From Perca fluviatilis (Eukaryota > Chordata > Actinopteri > Perciformes > Percidae), in the NCBI RefSeq assembly GCF_010015445.1, contig NC_053115.1, positions 3,633,576-3,697,575 of the forward strand: a DNA stretch of 64,000 bases. The letters run 5' to 3'. A program made the translations under genes and the position numbers. Of the stretch, positions 24,519 through 35,780 are shown piece by piece. The notes beneath the pieces are model-generated. The model was not told the DNA's origin. It ran no database searches and worked only from the letters and a program-made list of their open reading frames with translations. Position 1 is the first letter of the stretch, and every line of letters begins with the position of its first letter.

Positions 24519-24597
<79 letters not shown>
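24519..24597. repeat. (TG)n array bounding a telomere-like cassette
   Basis: A perfect TG array that stops directly at the cassette's conserved end aggcttgtttaactatatt. Confidence 0.95.
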
Positions 24598-24599
<2 letters not shown>

Positions 24600-24858
24600 G
24601 CTTGTTTAACTATATTCGTGGGGTTCAAAAACCATGAGTCCAGTATGCTTGTGGGGTCCCGACAGCTTTGTGGGGCCAAAATGCTGGACCCCACAAGTTT
24701 AAAGGGCTGTTTGAGGGTTAAGACTTGGTTTTAGGATTAGGGATAGAATTAGGTTATGGTTAGGGTTAGGGTAAGGGTTAAGGTTAGACATTTAGTGGTG
24801 ATGGTTAAGGTTAGGGTAAGGGGCTAGGGAATGCATCATGTCAATGACGGGTCCCCCA

Positions 24859-24861
<3 letters not shown>
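24598..24861 (-). repeat. Telomere-like dispersed cassette, copy 1
   Basis: The cassette starts cttgtttaactatattcgtg, passes tggggtcccgacagctttgt and a degenerate TTAGGG-like core (ggttagggttagggtaaggg, 24756-24830), and ends tgacgggtccccc. It lies between two TG arrays. Copies at 29209-29470 and 62438-62731 are in the opposite orientation. Confidence 0.85.
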
Positions 24862-24926
<65 letters not shown>

Positions 24927-24948
24927 GTGTGTGTGTGTGTGTGTGTGT
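24862..24948. repeat. (TG)n array on the other side of cassette copy 1
   Basis: A TG array with a single TT interruption near 24925. Confidence 0.95.
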
Positions 24949-25166
24949 AAAACGAAGCTATAGCATAAGTTTAATCAGGGAGATCGTTTTATCAGCTGGT
25001 CTCATCTATCCAATAGCTCAGCGACGCCCCTACCTTCATCACATTCATGCTGCGTTATGCACGTGCTGCGTTCACGGCCGTTACGTTATTTACCGGTGCG
25101 ACGCCTGCGAGCCAGCTTATGGCACGCAACTCGAGCTACACTGCTGCATACACGTGACATGACTTA

Positions 25167-25676
25167 GGCCGGCTACACACTGCCTGCGTGGCGTGAGCGT
25201 GGCGTTTCTGTTGTGTGTCAGTTGCGTGGCGTTTTCTATGTCTGACGCGGCGCTGCTGCTGCTGCTAGCCTTGTCTGGACACGTGTGTTTCCCATAAACA
25301 TAAATATATTTTGATCTGATTACAGCAAAGACAACGTCGGCAGTATTGACGGCAAAATAGGCTCCAGAATATTTCCTTCTATTGACAGGTGCAATATTTT
25401 TAAATCGATTTATTTTTTTAATTACTTTTAATAACTGCATTTATGTCAAAACCTCGAGACTTTAAAACATCAAAATGTCATTTATTAATATGTATTTGTG
25501 TCTAAATGACATATAAACATCTTTTCCTATTCTATTTTGCCTGGAAACGCTTCCAACACGCTTGCGTGTGGCGTGAAAAATGGGCGTTTGGTTCTATTTC
25601 TAGCACGCACACGTTTTTGCCGCGGCTCGAGCCGCACCTGAGACGTGAATGTCACGCAGGCAGTGTGTAGCCGGCC
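25167..25676. mobile_element. PIF/Harbinger-like MITE with 24-bp perfect TIRs
   Basis: The ends are ggccggctacacactgcctg plus cgtg and its exact reverse complement. The flanks are TTA on both sides (25164-25166, 25677-25679). The 510-bp body has no transposase. A TTA duplication and GG start fit the PIF/Harbinger group. Confidence 0.8.
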
Positions 25677-25679
25677 TTA

Positions 25680-26194
25680 CTCTCCGTATCATTTACCAAA
25701 CACACCCTCTCAATTTGGCGGTGTGTTTAAGCTGCACATTTCCCCATCTCTGCCTTGTCAATGCTGCTGCTGCCCTGCACCACCAGCCCCCCAGCATCCA
25801 CATGTTCTGCTGTTATAATAAACATTTTAAATTTCAAATGTGATTTTTGTTGACTGAAAATCCGTCATTTCAGTGCAAATCGTCACAAATGGCAGGGCGT
25901 CCCTCCACCTCCACATCACAGCCAGTCTTTGCAGAATCACCAGCCGACACCACCACCAGTGTCCGGACTGCACGTGGGGGGGGGATGGGGGTTATCTCGC
26001 TGCTGCTCAGAGCAAACGCCCCTCAGTCGCAAATCTCCCTGTAGAGTCTAAGCGCCAAAGACTTTCTACCGAGACTTAAATATCCCGTCATCTGTTGTAA
26101 TCAACATTCATCTTCACACAACTGTATTCACATTTAAAAACAAACTCAAAACCTTCTTATTTTCTCAGGCATTACTGTGTGTGTGTGTGTGTGT

Positions 26195-26253
<59 letters not shown>

Positions 26254-26400
26254 AATTTGTATGGTTGCACTTGCATGTTCTGTTTGTTTTTGGTGATTAT
26301 CCTGTTGTGTTTGTTGCATTCTTATTCATGCTTTGTTTGATTTATGATTTTAATGTAAAGCACCTTGGGTTCACTTGTGATGAAAGGTGCTATATGAAAA
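25680..26400 (+). repeat. Probable LINE 3' end with (TG)n insertion
   Basis: acatttaaaaacaaactcaa aaccttctta (about 26131) would encode TFKNKLKTFLF-like residues found at the C-terminus of L2/Rex-group LINEs, and gtaaagcaccttgggttc...ggtgctatatgaaa (26357-26400) resembles their 3' tails. A (TG)n array sits between them (26175-26251). 25680-26040 is anonymous. Confidence 0.45.
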
Positions 26401-26448
26401 CAAACTGACATCTTTATTTCACTAATTAGTCTCGACTGATGGAGTACT

Positions 26449-26915
26449 TTGCCTTTGTCTGTCTGTCTGTCTGTCTGGCTCTGTTTGTCTGTCTGTCTGT
26501 CCATCTGTCTGTCTCTCTCTCTCTCTGTCCATCTGTCCATCTGTCTGTCTGTCTGGCTCTGTCTGTCTCTCTGTCTGTCTGTCCGTCTGTCTGTCTCTCT
26601 ATCTCTCTGTCCATCTGTCTGTCTCTCTGTCTTTCTGTCTGTTTGTCTGTCTGTCTGTCTGTGGACAGATTTTGTTACCGAGGACAACCTGATTTTCTCT
26701 GACTCTCACAGTCACTGGACGCAGACGTTTGCACTGAGGAGAAGCCCCAGACTATGTGCTCTCTCTGTCTGTCTGTCTGTCTGTCTCTCTGTCTGTCTGT
26801 CTGTCTGTCCGTCAGTGAGGAGAAGCCCCAGACTATGTGCTCTCTCTGTCTGTCTGTCTGTATCTCTGTCTGTCTGTCTGTCTGTCCGTCAGTGAGGAGA
26901 AGCCCCAGACTGTGT
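26449..26915. repeat. (GTCT)n composite microsatellite with an interspersed unit
   Basis: A long degenerate GTCT/CCAT array (26454-26662) is followed by three copies of a larger unit, gaggagaagccccagactat plus gtgctctctctgtctg, starting near 26737, 26817 and 26894 (period about 78 bp). Frames on both strands (CLSVCLSV, DRQTDRQT) are repeat translations. Confidence 0.9.
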
Positions 26916-27454
26916 GCTCTGTGGAAATAGTTGTTTCTCTTTGCAAGACTCCGATCAAAGGGGATCGATTCCTCTGACCTTGTTCAAATCAAAGCCAGGG
27001 CGCCATGGTCCCGTGCAGCTTTGCCTCAGCCTCCCAATCAGATGAGGCTTCACACACGATGCTAACTGTGGTAATGATGAGGAGGAATCAATGGGTGATT
27101 ATGAGCCTTTAGGCCATATTGTTAGGACACGCAGTGGAGTGATGCAGAGAGAAGATTGGGACGGAGCGAGCGCAGAAACAACAAAGCATGCCCATGCGTC
27201 CATGCAAACACAAAATACCACGCAAATACACAGTACAACTGATATTATACGCATATACAAGGACAAAAAAATGCCAATATTCACAAGCACACACACAAGT
27301 TCAATTTGATCCTGCATACCAAACACACACACACACACACACACAAACACACATTTTAACCATTTATTTATGTCCACATGAAGAAAAATGGTACAGGGAC
27401 ACAAATATTACAGATATATACAATACATACACAAATTCATGGACCAGTGGCATG

Positions 27455-27457
<3 letters not shown>
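26916..27457. other. Anonymous sequence with a short CA array
   Basis: A (CA)n tract lies at 27324-27354. No exon is supported. Confidence 0.4.

Positions 27458-27541
<84 letters not shown>
27458..27541. repeat. (CA)42 microsatellite
   Basis: A perfect CA array. His-Thr frames over it are artefacts. Confidence 0.95.
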
Positions 27542-27543
<2 letters not shown>

Positions 27544-29134
27544 CACTGTTCAACTCCATTACTAATGACTGGCTCAGCAGAAACTCTTGCAACCAAACCC
27601 CTCTATTTTCATTAAAGCACATTTATTTATAAGACCTGAACTAATCTTTTTAAATTCTAAAAAAACAACATAACAAATCACTTGTATTATTGCGAACCCT
27701 ATTAACGCTCAATATTAATATGCAGAGAGCTTTCTGGATTCCGTAGACATCACTGGAAGCAATTATGGATATGAGCTCTCTCTTTTTTTTTATCATTACC
27801 TAACTAACTCCAGTCTTCCCAGTGAGGTGTTGCAGTAGGAAGTCAAACACTGCCCTCTTCAGGCAGCATGGCACTGAGCTGGCTGCCATTTTCACTCCAC
27901 AATAATCCATCCGAACATCTCAATATTCAGACTCTCTCGTCTGTCTCTCTGTCTCCCACGCTCCGTCCCTCCTTTCTCTGGGATGCGCTTTATCTCATCA
28001 TCTCTACACAAATATCTCCTCGCCACATCTGAGAAGTCTTAATGTAAATGGCAGAAAATGTCTTCAGATGAGGCAGATGTACTTCAGTTTGAGGGGAGAA
28101 AGATTTGACTTCTCAAAGGATAAACAAAGAGAAGAACATGAAAAGTCATAGTGCAGTCATGAAGGCCATGTGTGTTTAAATTCTTAATTTCAGCCCTTTG
28201 TCAAACCCACACACAAAGACACACACTCAAATACACACTGAAGCTCTGCTTTTGCACCAGATTTTTCCCACGTTCCTTTTTTTTTTAGGAAATGAACAGA
28301 TTCACTTTGAGAGTTAATCCTTGAAATAAAACATTTTCTAAGAGGTAAGCGTTTTCTTTCAACAGTTCAACAGCGCTGTTCATTACCATCGCGACAGCTG
28401 CAAGACTACTGCTGAGATTCTTTTTGCACGATATTTAAAGAAAGGCTGTTTCACCACACAACCAGATAATTTCAACAGTTGAAGATTCTTTTCTCATTAA
28501 AAGATAATGTAACTTCTTTGAAAACATTGCATTAAAATGTTTGAAGAGGATTGTTTTAACTACAGTAACCATCCTAAAGTTATGGAATCTGGAATCTCTG
28601 GAATATCTTTTCTTTATATATATATATATAAAAGTTGTATAATATTAGACTGCCTTTTTCACTTTCTCTTGAGGTGTAAATGCCTTTTCTTGCACAGTGT
28701 CCTCACTTGTCCACAAATTGTTATCCATCCACATGCAGGTAGGTTATACTTAATATAAATATGTAAAAATAATCAATCATTCTAAATCTCACCCTTATAA
28801 TGTAAATTCAGTCATTTCATTGTGCAATTTTTGTGCAAGGCAACTGTATTGTTACCTAAGCACAGTACATTTGAGGACAGCTTCCATTTTATCTACTTTA
28901 CTGCCTTTACTACCAACATCTGTAGCCTAGTTACTAGTAATTTTTAGATTTTAACTACAACTCCGTCCCAACAACATACAACATACAAAAAGCGTATAAG
29001 ATAGAATGCTTTGTAAAAGACGTAATGACGTAAAAGTCTATAAAGTAGTTTACAGTAAGGGTTGGTTCAACAATTTTGGATATAATGTACTGTATGTTTA
29101 TTCCATGGTTTATTAGCTGTCTCCAGGCCATGAT

Positions 29135-29135
<1 letters not shown>
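27542..29135. other. Anonymous AT-rich sequence
   Basis: Contains a short (TA)n tract at 28615-28631. No exon or named repeat is supported. Confidence 0.4.

Positions 29136-29208
<73 letters not shown>
29136..29208. repeat. (CA)n array with CATATA interruptions
   Basis: A compound CA array that abuts the telomere-like cassette at 29209. Confidence 0.9.
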
Positions 29209-29467
29209 GGTTTGTGGCACTATCTTTGTGGGGACCCCTTCCCTAGCCCCTTACCCTAACCTTAACCATCACAACTAAATGTCTAACCTTAACCCTTACC
29301 CTCACCCTAACCATAACCTAATTCTATCCCTAATCCTAAAACCAAGTCTTAACCCTCAAACAGCCCTTTAACCTTGTGGGGTCCAGCATTTTGGCCCCAC
29401 AAAACTGTCGGGACCCCACAAGTATACTGGACTCCCGGTTTTTGGACCCCACGAATATAGTTAAACA

Positions 29468-29470
<3 letters not shown>
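29209..29470 (+). repeat. Telomere-like dispersed cassette, copy 2
   Basis: Starts ggtttgtggcactatctttg, carries a CCCTAACC-like core (29238-29342) and ends atatagttaaacaagc, directly before another CA array. Compared with copy 3 it lacks the short gtcattgacataatgcatt segment after the first ggggaccc. Confidence 0.85.

Positions 29471-29543
<73 letters not shown>
29471..29543. repeat. (CA)36 microsatellite bounding cassette copy 2
   Basis: A perfect CA array. Confidence 0.95.
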
Positions 29544-29544
<1 letters not shown>

Positions 29545-30915
29545 GTTTTTTATACATGCAGGTAGATGGATTGTGTTGCCTTTAGACAGAGCCAGGCAGC
29601 TTCCAGTCTTTGTGCTGCTCCTGCAACTTTCAGCAAGACCCCTACTGCAGGTGCCACAGAGGTGGTTCTGAGTACTTTGCCAGGTGTTTATATTTCCTTC
29701 TGTCTGTCCAACAAGTCCTCCACACCGTGCTACGATATGGTTCGCTTGTTCTCTACCCTCTAATACGACCCACAGGAGCGTTTTCCAATGTCTTAACCAG
29801 AGAACGTCGGTCGCGGTTTTGGAACCTAAAGGGTCGCGATTTTAAACACGTCATTGTTTGGTTATGTTTAGGCACCAAAACTACTTTGTTAAGTTTAGAA
29901 AAATATCGTGGTTTGGGTTCAAATGTAGACGTTACTTCACTTCCTAAAGCTTACGCACGTGACATTTGTTAAAAAGTTACAGACACGAACGCCGCTGTCC
30001 TGAGTGAAAGTCCTGTGTTTGTTTGACCCATCCACCCCCCCCAACCTACCTCTTTTGGCGCTCTTATATTTCTTCACCTTGCTTCCTGCTGTACTCCTGT
30101 CATAATTACTACGGCCACAAGAGGGCACCGCCACTAGAAAAGTAAATATATGTCGGAATTGCTTCTTGTACAAACGAGCATTTTTGAGTCTGTTTGTCTG
30201 TCCGCAGCTAGATTTTGTCACCGCGATAGCATCGCAACCGTGCAAGATTCAGTCCTGAAACTTCACAGGTGTGTAGTTGAGATCAAAATAAAGTCCACGT
30301 TCAAACATGGGTGTGTTCTGACCAAGTGCGCCCAAAGTAAGGGGGGTAGGATGTAGGGAAGGGGCCCCCCACTTTACGCCCCTGGCCCAATTTGGCATTG
30401 TGGCTGATGCGATCCCATCGCCAGATAGTCTCTAGTTGTAATGCTACTTTTACTTCAGTAAAGGAGCTGAACACTTCTTCCACCACTAGTGCTGACGAGG
30501 TGTTAGGAGTGTACGGGTTATTGACTCCATTTAAAAGTCATTATTTCAAAAATGCTTGGCAAGTCCATCTGAGAATACAGCTGCTTGTCTTCGTTATGGA
30601 AACACAATCCTGTCTGGAAATCAGCTGCACTTGTTCAGCATTTGCAAAGTCACTTCTGATATTTTCCAAGATGGAAGTTGTTAATTGTTCCACCTGCTGA
30701 CTAGTGGACAGACTGAGTTCGTGGGGCTGTTGATAGCGCTGACAAGCCTGCTGCTGCTAATCGCCACTGCTGTGGGGGTCGGGGGGTGCATGGGATTTCC
30801 CCCTTTCTGGTCTACATATATCACTGCCTCTGCTGAATTATTTTTATCCCCTGCAGGGACAAAATGTATGCCCCCCCTCAAAATGATCAATGCTACTTCA
30901 CCAATAGAACAAAGT
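29544..30915. other. Anonymous sequence with fragments of dispersed repeats
   Basis: 29765-29965 (gcgattttaaacacgtcatt, tgtttaggcaccaaaactac) resembles 31720-31830 and 33190-33330, a fish dispersed repeat I cannot name. No exon is supported. Confidence 0.4.
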
Positions 30916-31565
30916 CTACATTAGCCTGGTCCTACCAGACTCTGGTACATTAGCCTGGTCCTACCAGACTCTGGTACATTAGCCTGGTCCTACCAGACTC
31001 TGTTACACTAGCCTGGTCCTACTAGGTATATTTCATTAGTCCAGAGAGTCTGGCCACTCTCCATTGACAAGTGTTAACTTCCTTGAAGGCGGGTACTTTA
31101 AAACTATTGGATCTGCCCAGAGCCACTCTGGATCTGCCATAACCAATCGCTAACGTTTGGTCGCGACGTTGGCTTAGCATCACTAGCGTTAGCCTTAGCC
31201 GACTCCTTCACCACTAACGGAGCGAGCTGGAAAATCAAACTGTTCCTGAACCCCGTAGGGAGGAGGGCCACGACATCATGGCCACCAACACAACTCAGCA
31301 AAGATTGATCTTGCTCGGGCTTTAACTTCTGGATATTCAGCAGCGTTGCTACAACAGACCGAATGGCTTCGCTCACATCTTTCTCTGCCGCCATTACAGA
31401 ACTACAACTCAAATTAGCGCACAACCTCAACGTCATCGTTCTCAGCCACGTCCTCTGTTTGCTGATTGGACCGACAAATATTTGGCTGGAGAAAACCCAA
31501 GAATATACGAATATATGAAGGGAAATTAAAATTGAGCGGAAGTACATAGGAGGGCATAGCCAGGC
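30916..31565 (-). mobile_element. Dispersed repeat with RecQ-like fragment and 29-bp minisatellite, copy 1
   Basis: Four units of tagcctggtcctaccagact plus ctggtacat (30922-31025) are followed by a body whose reverse complement matches 51285-51725. It contains tggatctgcccagagcca and aggctaacgctagtgatgct (read on the minus strand). Superfamily unknown. Confidence 0.75.
31104..31394 (-). pseudogene. RecQ-helicase-like N-terminal fragment carried by the repeat
   Basis: From Met at 31394 the frame reads MAAEKDVSEAIRSVVATLLN, IQKLKPEQDQSLLSCVGGH, DVVALLPTGFRNSLIFQLAP, then VVKE. The LKPEQ...Q and LPTG..xSLIFQLAPL pattern is that of the Q-motif and Walker A region of RecQ/SF2 helicases. In that family the loop is PTGxGKS. 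Here it is PTGFRNS, so the ATP-binding lysine is lost. The remaining residues to the stop resemble no helicase part. Inference: a captured exon fragment, not a working enzyme. Confidence 0.6.
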
Positions 31566-33679
31566 TAAGTCTATAGTGCCATCAAACGATAAAATCCGAG
31601 CAGCAGTTGCTCGCTGTATTTAGCCGCTGCAGAGCTCCGGCACGCCGGCTACCAGCAGCAGTTGTTTATCCGCCAAAAGGTTACTGTGAGTCGGCTACAG
31701 GCACCACCAGATAACGGTCCCTTCAGGGACCATGGTAGTTGAGTTTAGCCAGAAAAAGTGCGCAGTATGCGGTTAATGACAGTTAAGTTTAGGCACAAAA
31801 AACAACTAGTTAAGTTTCCTGGGAGAAAGTTTTTTTTTTGCCACGAAGTAAACTCCGCTCTCCGGCTTGAAAGCATTGTGTTATGTTGATACCACGTTGT
31901 GTTTTTGAGGTTAGTTTCCATTCAGTATTGAAGTTCATAAATAAGTGTTCTGGCATGGCTGGCCCGAGTGGCACTATATCCAGAGTGGTGTTGAAAGGGG
32001 GGATTTAATTATATGAATGTTTAATGAATGTTTTGTTTTATTGTGCATGATCAAAAAGCATCCCTCCCCCTCTGCTTTTTTCACAAATCACACAATGGGA
32101 ACATGTCTGCATTCACACACACACACACACCCACACACACACACACAATTTCTCATCTGCAATCACTACTAATCCTTGTATGAAAAGAAGAGTAGAGTAA
32201 CCACTAGGCTGCACTACTGTGTAGTCTATCTGAGTGCAGTGATACAGTGGTGACTGAGCTCTTAGCTTCAGCGTGTCAGTGTGTAATGTCGATCAGTGTT
32301 TCCCAAAAAGCCCAAGATGATCCACAAAATGTCCACAACTCAAAGATCAGAAGAGAGAAGAAACTAGAATATATTCACATTTAGGAAGCTGGAATCAGAG
32401 AATTTGACTTGAACCGATTAATCGATTATCAAAATAGTTGTCGTTTAATTTAATAGTTGACAACTACCGATTCATCGATTCATCTTTGCAGCTCTATTTC
32501 AAACAGCATCTGGTACAACAACACATCCACTGCAATCACGTTATCCTCCCCCCACCCCTTAAATATCACTGCAGTGCAGAGGTGTCTAATAATTGCTGCT
32601 CCTGACGCACTGCTGCTTTATTTAAAGGTATTTTTACGGGCTCTAGCGCAGTAATGTCCTCATTTTAATACTTTTATGTGACTCATCTGATGATTTCCAA
32701 ACCCTAACTAAGGATTTTTGTTGCCTAAACTTACATTTTGTTTTGATTGCTTAAAGGTCCAGTGTGTGGGAATTTCTCCCATCTAGCGTTGAGATCATAT
32801 ATATCGCAATCAACTCTCTCGCACCACGCCGTTCAAAGTAGGTATTACAGCTACGGTAGCCTTCACGCTTCAAAAAGCCGGTCTCTTGCTCTTTTCAATA
32901 TCCAATCATGTGTTTCCGCACCTGATGGCTGTGTTCCCAGGTTGGCTCATAGGTGAGGTCATTTGACAGTCAGTGCTTTGAAATTGCAAGGAAGTGACAT
33001 CATGATATTCGTCTGTGTCTAATGTATACAAGTGTATTTAGTGTTTTGCAAATCACTGTGTGTGTGGTTTTGCTTATAGTGGTGCACATCTGGGCCAATG
33101 TTTGGCTCCTTGAGTGTATGGTTTTGATAATTGTGTAATACTTTTGATTTCAGTGTGTAAGCAATCGGCAAAAACTGTAACTAGTTCTGTTTCACAACGT
33201 TAACTACGTGTTCAAAACAGCGGCCGTTACGTTAAATACAACGGTCGCATGATTAAAAGCGCCGTGGGTCACGTGTTACGGTCACGTGTTTAAAACAGCC
33301 ACCGTGCGGCAGTACTATATGTCGTTTAGGGAGTCTTTGGAAGTTGCCTTATTTTGTCGTTTAGGAATGAGGATGTGATGGTACTGCGGCTCATCACTCA
33401 AAAAAAAAACAGCCTTAATCAAATCCAGCCAGAAGCAGTTTGTTTGGTTTGTGGTTCTGCACAGTGGGTGACAACTTCAGATTCATATCATTCTCTGGTT
33501 CAAACACATTTCCACACAATTAAGTTATTTACACTTCATGCAATCACAGTTGTTACATTGAACTTCTGACTCATATCTGTGTATTTGGTTTTGAAATGTC
33601 TCTCAGGTGTGTGTGGTGCAGCTGGCTGCTGTGGTACGGAGTGGACACTTAAAACAGCAGATACAGACTGTCCTCTAAA
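31566..33679. other. Anonymous sequence with repeat fragments and a short CA array
   Basis: 32115-32147 is (CA)n. 32288-32494 is the right half of the hAT-like element seen at 9591. 32750-32905 matches the right part of 49019-49984 in inverse orientation (ttaaaggtccagtgtgtggg). No exon is supported. Confidence 0.5.
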
Positions 33680-33830
33680 CCAGTGGTTCTCAAATGGGGA
33701 TGCGTGTCCCCCTAGGGGTACTTTGGAGGACTGCAGGGGGTACGGGAGCTATTTAACAAAATGTTTAATAGTTACCAGGCTGTTGTCCAGAACATTGTTC
33801 CTCTTTATAGAGACTTCTTTTTTCTTACCA
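33680..33830 (+). mobile_element. hAT-like fragment (CAGTGGTTCTCAAA end)
   Basis: aaccagtggttctcaaatgg then gtccccctaggggtactttg is a Charlie-like hAT fragment. The partner end is not seen. Confidence 0.5.
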
Positions 33831-33965
33831 AAAATGTGACATTTGTGTCACCTTCTTTGGACCTGTTCTTGCCTTCCTTCCTTCTACTGTCCTTCTACTT
33901 TTTACAAATTTCTTGCTTTTTTCGAAGTTATGTCACTGTTTTTGAAGTTTTTGATACTATTTTCA

Positions 33966-33968
<3 letters not shown>

Positions 33969-34032
<64 letters not shown>

Positions 34033-34050
34033 TTTTTTTTTTTTTTTTTT
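33969..34050. repeat. Long T homopolymer
   Basis: About 81 T with a single G at 34032. Phe-rich frames over it are artefacts. Confidence 0.95.
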
Positions 34051-34074
34051 ATTTATTGTTTTCGCTAATTGAAA

Positions 34075-34608
34075 GTGAATATTCCACTAATATATTCCCA
34101 TTTACATGTAGCCGTGCAACAAGGGATTTTTTTCAAAGGTTTCCACCGGCGGTGGACTTGTTGGACCGTACAAACACAGCGTCACTTTTTCATTCCAAAA
34201 ACCTGTTGATATCCAGGCCTTTCATAATGTTTAATAGTAGCTGTGTTTCCCCTTCTGACTGGAGATATGGGCTCATTTTTGGGGCATGCATCTCTACCGC
34301 AGCCCTGCAAACTGTTGGCTGGTTGGTTTGTGTACAACAACCATAGCAACGCACAGAGCTGACCATAAGCCATAAACAGGCAAGAGGCCGTAAACTGGGC
34401 GTAAATTGCAGTAAAAACCCTAATTGAGACGCATATTCCGAATGTGCTGTATACATGTCCAAAGAATGCCTCTAAAATCAGAATAATAGCGGCATATCAC
34501 ACACGTCTTAATAGGAAAATGCTATATTCAGAAAAAGACCTGTATCAAATTCAGAATATTGTCACATTTGGAATAATAGTGGAATATTAGCGCGCATGTA
34601 AACATACT
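34075..34608 (-). mobile_element. Dispersed TIR-like element, copy without insertion
   Basis: Reads gtgaatattccactaatata at the left and ggaatattagcgcgcatgta at the right, inversely related. It matches 38865-39337 plus 39930-39975 in inverse orientation and so provides the empty site for the fold-back element at 39337. Confidence 0.65.
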
Positions 34609-35549
34609 CAGTGATGGCATCAGGACGCAACCGAGACTCGTCAGCCAGCCCAAACCAAAACTGCCATGTCACCACAGTATACTTCAAAATACGTTTCCCA
34701 CATTTAAAGTTGTTCCATAAATTGCTGAAGTCTGCTGTCAGTTCCCTCCTCTGTATGAATGAGTTTCACTATGAAAACATCTTACTACATTGTAATGATG
34801 TTTACAGTTTACCAATGAAGGAGATAGTTTCCAGTCTCACATTCCTAAATTACCACAATGTGCAAGTCCCAATCAACAGCATGTGTAACACATCATGCGT
34901 CATTTCAAGTGCTACAAGTAGGAAAACACATTCCTGTGTTTACTACACGTATAACAATTTGGTTTTGGCTGCAAGTTTCGGTTCATCGGGTGCATTATGT
35001 AACCTCTGCTCTGTGCTCCAACATATTCATTTCATGAATAAAGTGTGTGAGTAGCTGAATATCTCATATGAGTAAAGTGTTATCTCGTGAGAAAAATGTT
35101 TCTCACGCAGCGTGAGAGATGTGAGTTTTATGAATGTGGTATAAATCATAGTTGTTGTGAAATGCTTTTCTATAGTGTGCATACATTTGGAGAAAATGCC
35201 GCTGCAGAAAATTTGTTTTTTTTGCATGATAGTCTTAAATGGTGTCAACGGTACACGTCCGTGTTGTTGAACAGACTGTATAGTCAGAGGTAGTGTAGGA
35301 GCATCCGTACATGTCAGGTGTATGTGAGATTTCACGTCCATACTCTGTTCCCACCACTGGTGTCTTCAGTGTGCATTTTTTCCTCAAACTGCCTTATTTT
35401 AACTCTGTATACAAACTCATGGGCAGTCTATCTCTTCGGTAAAAAGACAGCAGCTTGGAAACTGAATGTATATTTGCACTAAAAGTAGGTTGCATCAAGG
35501 AGCCCATCAATATAAAGTCCTTCAAATCATCCACATGTTCAAGATCTTC
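34609..35549. other. Anonymous AT-rich sequence
   Basis: A 147-aa frame (34611-35054) has no recognised domain, low-complexity composition typical of chance, and no splice or promoter context. Nothing else is supported. Confidence 0.4.
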
Positions 35550-35556
35550 CAATGTG

Positions 35557-35594
35557 TGGCTGGGTTAGCTCAGTTGGTAGAGCAGGCGCACATA

Positions 35595-35637
<43 letters not shown>

Positions 35638-35780
35638 AAGATTTACTCCTCGACGCAGTAGTCGCAGGTTCGACTCTGACCTGTGGGCCTTTGCTGCATG
35701 TCATTCCCCCTCTCTCTCTCTCCCCTTTCATGTCTTCATCTGTTCTCTGGAAATAAAGGCCTAAAAATGCCCAAGAAATA
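35557..35780 (+). mobile_element. tRNA-derived SINE with microsatellite between A and B boxes
   Basis: ggctgggttagctcagttgg tagagcaggcgcacata gives an A box (35567-35580). Then come (AT)n and (AG)n (35593-35637), then gcaggttcgactctgacctg with a B box (35667-35677). The body ends tctggaaataaaggcctaaa. The same family is inverted at 54950-55070 and 59780-59965. Confidence 0.82.

Noticed and set aside
24720..24830. Interstitial telomere or chromosome-fusion site
   Set aside because: The TTAGGG-like core is degenerate and part of a cassette with shared non-telomeric ends present three times, so it is a dispersed repeat.
35557..35690. Functional tRNA gene
   Set aside because: Microsatellite separates the A and B boxes, the arms do not pair as a cloverleaf, and the sequence continues into a SINE body with sister copies.
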